This document shows positions 6,724 through 6,826 of a DNA stretch of 6,826 nucleotides, piece after piece. The notes under the pieces are model-generated. The model was not told the origin of the DNA, searched no databases, and saw only the letters and a program-made list of their open reading frames with translations. Made by a program: the position numbers and the translations under genes. This DNA comes from Campylobacterales bacterium (lineage in GTDB: Bacteria > Campylobacterota > Campylobacteria > Campylobacterales > JALSKU01): contig JALVXV010000291.1 of assembly GCA_027038235.1 (NCBI GenBank), positions 1 to 6,826 on the forward strand, written 5' to 3'. The stretch's first letter is position 1, and every line of letters begins with the position of its first letter.

Positions 6724-6729
6724 ATTATA
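6724..6729 (-). promoter_or_regulatory. Probable sigma-70 -10 element of the pta-ackA operon
   Basis: On the minus strand a perfect TATAAT (6729-6724) lies in TTGTTGTATAAT, with a TG two bases before the hexamer, close to an extended -10. The start of transcription would fall near 6717, giving a leader of about 24 nt with AGGAG at 6704-6700. No good -35 hexamer is present at 16-18 bp, only T-rich DNA, as is usual for housekeeping promoters in Campylobacterota. The rest of 6730-6826 is very AT-rich, with a T9 tract at 6800-6808 and further TATAAT-like hexamers. I see no gene or clear operator there. Confidence 0.6.
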
Positions 6730-6826
6730 CAACAAATTTTTCATACAAAACTTAAAATTAGCTTTTTCTAGTAAAAAATTACATAATTATAATCAATAAT
6801 TTTTTTTTACATATTAAATATTATAA

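Noticed and set aside
6730..6826. Possible gene start or RNA at the right end
   Set aside because: It is very AT-rich, with several TATAAT-like hexamers and a T9 tract, but no open frame of useful length, no tRNA-like fold and no clear repeat.

Overview
This AT-rich window looks like ordinary chromosome from a flagellated member of the Campylobacterota (epsilonproteobacteria), perhaps a Sulfurimonas- or Arcobacter-like organism. The grounds are low GC, tight gene packing with short intergenic gaps, protein sequences typical of that group, and a flagellar gene behind a sigma-54-type promoter. The genus cannot be fixed from sequence inspection alone. No mobile element with a transposase, CRISPR array, tRNA or rRNA is visible.

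Layout, left to right. At 1-146 (+) lies the 3' end of a gene, probably a TetR/AcrR-type regulator. A 186-bp gap follows, holding a good sigma-70-like promoter and a striking 91-bp imperfect palindrome whose right end abuts the Shine-Dalgarno sequence of the next gene. At 333-1151 (+) is a complete MscS-family mechanosensitive channel. It converges on the minus-strand gene rmuC, and the two share a hairpin that probably terminates transcription from both sides. From there to the right end everything reads leftward: rmuC (1196-2578), flgH (2588-3307), ackA (3395-4594) and pta (4591-6693). The last 133 bp hold the pta promoter.

There are two minus-strand transcription units. pta-ackA, with an ATGA stop/start overlap, is the acetyl-CoA to acetate pathway: Pta makes acetyl phosphate and AckA converts it to acetate plus ATP, and the pair can also run in reverse to activate acetate. 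flgH-rmuC, 9 bp apart, places the outer-membrane L-ring protein of the flagellum and a predicted DNA-recombination/nuclease-like protein behind one sigma-54 -24/-12 promoter (GG-N10-GC). This suggests that rmuC is expressed partly with the middle class of flagellar genes.

I found no evidence of a wholly new multi-gene system. The observation most worth following up is the long hairpin upstream of mscS, which could be a cis-regulatory RNA, a small RNA, or a MITE-like insertion. The sigma-54 control of flgH-rmuC and the odd overlapping start of rmuC come next.
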